A stretch of 8,441 nt of DNA from Sphingobacteriaceae bacterium. GTDB lineage: Bacteria > Bacteroidota > Bacteroidia > Sphingobacteriales > Sphingobacteriaceae. Location of the stretch: positions 1-8,441 of the forward strand of contig CANJWF010000045.1 of NCBI GenBank assembly GCA_947478315.1, given 5' to 3'. The notes under the pieces were generated by a model. That model was not told the origin of the DNA. It made no database searches and worked only from the letters and a program-made list of their open reading frames with translations. Shown here piece after piece: positions 6,585 through 8,441 of this stretch (positions are counted from its first letter, which is position 1; each line of letters opens with the position of its first letter). The position numbers were made by a program, and so were the translations under genes.

Positions 6585-6592
6585 TACCTTTG
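6585..6592 (+). promoter_or_regulatory. Candidate Bacteroidota -7 promoter box (TACCTTTG) ahead of nuoJ
   Basis: TACCTTTG matches the TAnnTTTG -7 consensus of the Bacteroidota primary sigma factor. It sits in the 54-bp nuoI-nuoJ spacer, about 37 bp before the preferred nuoJ ATG, which would give a leader of roughly 30 bases. I do not find a good TTTG-type -33 box at the usual 19-21 bp spacing; the nearest TTG (6555-6557) is 27 bp away. It is a plausible internal promoter for nuoJKL, but weakly supported. Confidence 0.35.
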
Positions 6593-6628
6593 TCCGCTTT
6601 TTTAGGGGCATTTATTTTGATAATCAAT

Positions 6629-7132
6629 ATGTCTATATTTTATTTGGTTGCGTTTCTTTCCATCGTTTTTTCGTTGTTAGTGATTTTTTCAAAAAATCCT
6701 GTACATAGTGTATTATACCTCATTATTACTTTTTTCACATTTACCGTTCATTACATTTTATTGAATGCCCAATTTTTAGCTATTGTCAATTTTATAGTTT
6801 ATATGGGAGCCATTATGGTGTTGTTTTTGTTTGTAATTATGTTGTTGAACTTAAATAGAGACACAGAACCTATGCACTCATTGGTTATAAAGATAATAGG
6901 CATTATTGCGGGAGGGTGTTTAGCGTTAACTTTAATTGGGGCACTAAAGGCTACATTGTCTTATAAGGTTCCTGTGGTAGTTACTAAGTCAGACTTGGGG
7001 CTAGTGAAAAACTTAGGTAAAGTTTTGTTTAACGAATTTTTACTGCCTTTTGAGTTGTCTTCCGTATTGCTGTTGTCTGCAATGGTAGGAGCAATTTTGT
7101 TGGCAAAGAAAGAATCTAACGCTATCAATTAA
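6629..7132 (+). CDS. nuoJ: NADH-quinone oxidoreductase subunit J (NuoJ)
   Basis: NuoJ is a five-helix membrane subunit next to NuoK and NuoH that helps pass the conformational or charge signal to the proton pumps. From the ATG at 6629 it is 167 residues and opens as the family does (MSIFYLVAFLSIVF, then SLLVIFSKNPVHSVLYLI). The third helix VYMGAIMVLFLFVIMLLN (57-74) with Tyr58 is the conserved segment known for its pi-bulge in complex I structures. The C-terminal helix with LPFELSSVLLL (139-149) is also conserved. A longer frame from TTG at 6590 would add 13 residues without a family counterpart, and that TTG lies inside the candidate -7 promoter box, so I prefer 6629. The hydrophilic loop at about 112-130 is variable. 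Confidence 0.95.
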   Translation: MSIFYLVAFLSIVFSLLVIFSKNPVHSVLYLIITFFTFTVHYILLNAQFLAIVNFIVYMGAIMVLFLFVIMLLNLNRDTEPMHSLVIKIIGIIAGGCLALTLIGALKATLSYKVPVVVTKSDLGLVKNLGKVLFNEFLLPFELSSVLLLSAMVGAILLAKKESNAIN

Positions 7133-7159
7133 TAATCTTATTTAATAATAGTTAATAAG

Positions 7160-7232
7160 GTTTCGTTACCAATCATTATTAATCAATCGAAATATTAGCA
7201 CATCAAAAACAATGGATAGTTTCGTTACCAAT
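7160..7232 (+). repeat. 14-bp direct repeat spanning the nuoJ-nuoK spacer and the nuoK 5' end
   Basis: GTTTCGTTACCAAT occurs at 7160-7173 in the spacer and again at 7219-7232 within nuoK codons 3-7, 59 bp apart, so the copies are in different frames. The upstream copy is followed at once by a second match, AATCATTAT (7171-7179), which in nuoK appears at 7251-7259. The spacer may therefore hold a decayed copy of the nuoK start with about 20 bases missing. No function is evident. Confidence 0.5.
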
Positions 7233-7541
7233 TTGCAGGTAGTACCTCTTAATCATTATATTCTATTAAGTGTTATCGTTTTTTGCATTGGTGTTATTGG
7301 GGTACTTATCCGCCGTAATGCTATTGTAGTATTTATGTCTATTGAGTTGATGTTGAATGCGGTCAATTTGTTACTAACGGCATTTTCGGTACATCATGGA
7401 GATGCGTCAGGTCAGGTGTTTGTATTCTTTGTTATGGCTCTTGCTGCTGCCGAGGTTGCGGTAGGTTTAGCTATTATTGTTATGATTTATCGTAACACAC
7501 ATTCTACGGATATTGATATACTTAATAAGTTAAAGTGGTAG
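7212..7541 (+). CDS. nuoK: NADH-quinone oxidoreductase subunit K (NuoK)
   Basis: NuoK is a small three-helix antiporter-related (MrpC-like) subunit of the membrane arm. The 109-residue protein contains VPLNHYILLS (11-20), the GVLIRRNAIVVFMSIELMLN block (30-49) and GQVFVFFVMALAAAEVAVGL (67-86). The two membrane glutamates essential for proton transfer are present as E45 and E81, 36 residues apart as in E. coli NuoK (E36 and E72). The N-terminus is about nine residues longer than the E. coli form, which often begins near PLxHxL; the ATG at 7212 after an A-rich leader (catcaaaaaca) is still the only good start. The 79-bp spacer upstream carries the partial repeat of its own first codons. Confidence 0.97.
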   Translation: MDSFVTNLQVVPLNHYILLSVIVFCIGVIGVLIRRNAIVVFMSIELMLNAVNLLLTAFSVHHGDASGQVFVFFVMALAAAEVAVGLAIIVMIYRNTHSTDIDILNKLKW

Positions 7542-7609
7542 TTAATTAATAATTTTTCAAATAATCTTTCGGCTATCTCATTTTGCACCTTATATCTATA
7601 AAATAAACA

Positions 7610-8441
7610 ATGATAAATTTAGTTTGGTTAGTTCCTTTATTACCATTGGCAGGGTTTTTAATAAATGGTTTAGGCAGAAATGTATTACCGAAAATTTTGC
7701 TTGGCACGGTAGCATCTTTAACTGTCTTTATTTCCTTTCTCATTAGCATAGCTATATTTTTTGAAGTGAAAGCTGGTGCAGCTGCTACAATTAATTTGTT
7801 TGAATGGATCAGTGCAGGCAATTTAAAATTATCATTTTCCTTTTTAGTAGATCCGTTAAGTTCCCTCATGTTGTTAATTATTACAGGTGTGGGTTTTCTT
7901 ATACATATTTACTCTATCGCCTATATGCATGAGGATAAAGGATTCGGTAAGTTTTTTGCCTATCTCAATTTGTTTGTTTTCTTTATGTTGTTGTTGGTCT
8001 TAGGGGCTAATTATGTTGTTATGTTTATTGGTTGGGAAGGTGTCGGTTTATGTTCTTATCTTTTAATTGGTTTTTGGTATCAAAATGGAGAATATGCTTC
8101 TGCCGCTAAAAAAGCATTTGTGATGAATAGGATTGGAGATTTAGGTTTCTTGTTAGGTGTTTTTTTAATATTTACAACTTTTGGCAGTTTAGATTTTGCT
8201 TCTGTTTTTCCCCAAGCAGCAAAAATGTTGAGTGGCAATGCGACTTTGGTGTGCATTACGCTGTTATTGTTTATAGCAGCTACGGGAAAGAGTGCTCAGC
8301 TACCGTTATTTACTTGGTTGCCTGATGCAATGGCGGGACCTACCCCTGTTTCGGCATTGATTCATGCGGCAACGATGGTGACGGCGGGGGTGTATATGAT
8401 TGTTCGCTCTAATATTCTGTTTACGTTGTCTCCTCTTACAA
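7610..8441 (+). CDS. nuoL: NADH-quinone oxidoreductase subunit L (NuoL), 3' end cut by the window
   Basis: NuoL is the distal, Mrp-antiporter-like proton-pumping subunit of complex I. The frame from the ATG at 7610 stays open to the window edge and gives 277 residues, under half of a typical NuoL of about 620. It opens MINLVWLVPLLPLAGFLING. Conserved antiporter motifs follow: IGWEGVGLCSYLLIGFW (140-156) with the essential Glu143, RIGDLGFLLG (174-183) with Asp177, and GKSAQLPLFTWLPDAMAGPT (226-245) with Lys227, then PVSALIHAATMVTAGVYMIV with His252. These correspond to the E. coli E144, D178, K229 and H254 positions. The gene begins 68 bp after nuoK in an AT-rich spacer with no clear promoter. 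The rest, and probably nuoM and nuoN, lie to the right. Confidence 0.97.
   Translation, partial: MINLVWLVPLLPLAGFLINGLGRNVLPKILLGTVASLTVFISFLISIAIFFEVKAGAAATINLFEWISAGNLKLSFSFLVDPLSSLMLLIITGVGFLIHIYSIAYMHEDKGFGKFFAYLNLFVFFMLLLVLGANYVVMFIGWEGVGLCSYLLIGFWYQNGEYASAAKKAFVMNRIGDLGFLLGVFLIFTTFGSLDFASVFPQAAKMLSGNATLVCITLLLFIAATGKSAQLPLFTWLPDAMAGPTPVSALIHAATMVTAGVYMIVRSNILFTLSPLT

Noticed and set aside
6590..6628. TTG at 6590 as the nuoJ start
   Set aside because: The extra 13 residues have no counterpart in NuoJ and the TTG is part of a likely promoter box; ATG 6629 gives the normal N-terminus.
7542..7609. Promoter for nuoL (TTTTG at 7581-7585 as a -33 box)
   Set aside because: No TAnnTTTG box follows at a suitable distance; the spacer is simply AT-rich.
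7573..7869. Minus-strand 98-codon open frame opposite the nuoL start
   Set aside because: It overlaps the conserved 5' part of nuoL and resembles no family I know; the + strand reading has clear NuoL motifs.
1..8441. CRISPR arrays, tRNA or rRNA genes, insertion sequences
   Set aside because: No regularly spaced repeats, cloverleaf-like segments, transposase reading frames or terminal inverted repeats were seen on either strand; almost all of the window is coding.

Overview
The window is a long stretch of a respiratory complex I (NADH:quinone oxidoreductase) operon, all on the + strand: nuoD (5' end cut off) - nuoE - small unknown ORF - nuoF - DUF4160/DUF2442 pair - nuoG - nuoH - nuoI - nuoJ - nuoK - nuoL (3' end cut off). 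The organism is most likely a member of the Bacteroidota. The AT-rich DNA, A-rich leaders without clear Shine-Dalgarno sites, a TAnnTTTG-type promoter box, the roughly 330-residue NuoG without a molybdopterin domain and the wording of NuoD/NuoH all fit that phylum. A finer placement (Chitinophagales/Saprospirales-like, for instance) would be a guess.

Layout. At 2-1676 lie nuoD and nuoE, overlapping by 8 bp. At 1683-1991 is a 102-residue protein with a helical, charged body and one C-terminal membrane segment; it is not a complex I subunit. nuoF is at 2019-3353. The stretch 3354-3980 holds an AT-rich inverted repeat and a DUF4160-DUF2442 gene pair. Both genes of the pair look damaged: DUF4160 has lost one A near its start, so its normal N-terminus is out of frame, and DUF2442 has an in-frame TAA at codon 50 followed by 33 more recognisable codons. 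From 3981 to the end run nuoG, H, I, J, K and L, with small overlaps or spacers of 1-80 bp. The spacer before nuoJ carries a candidate internal promoter. The spacer before nuoK carries a 14-bp copy of sequence from the nuoK 5' end.

How the genes work together. NuoE, F and G form the NADH-oxidising module (FMN plus Fe-S chain). NuoD and NuoI carry electrons to the quinone site. NuoH, J, K and L form the membrane arm with the proton path. All cluster-binding cysteines I looked for in NuoE, F, G (N1b, N3, N4) and I are present, as are the key charged residues of NuoK and NuoL, so the complex looks functional. The one departure is the N7 region of NuoG, which has a C-x2-C / C-x2-C arrangement.

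I see no undescribed multi-gene system here. The points worth a second look are the foreign genes on both sides of nuoF, the decay of the DUF4160/DUF2442 pair, and a few small non-coding signals.
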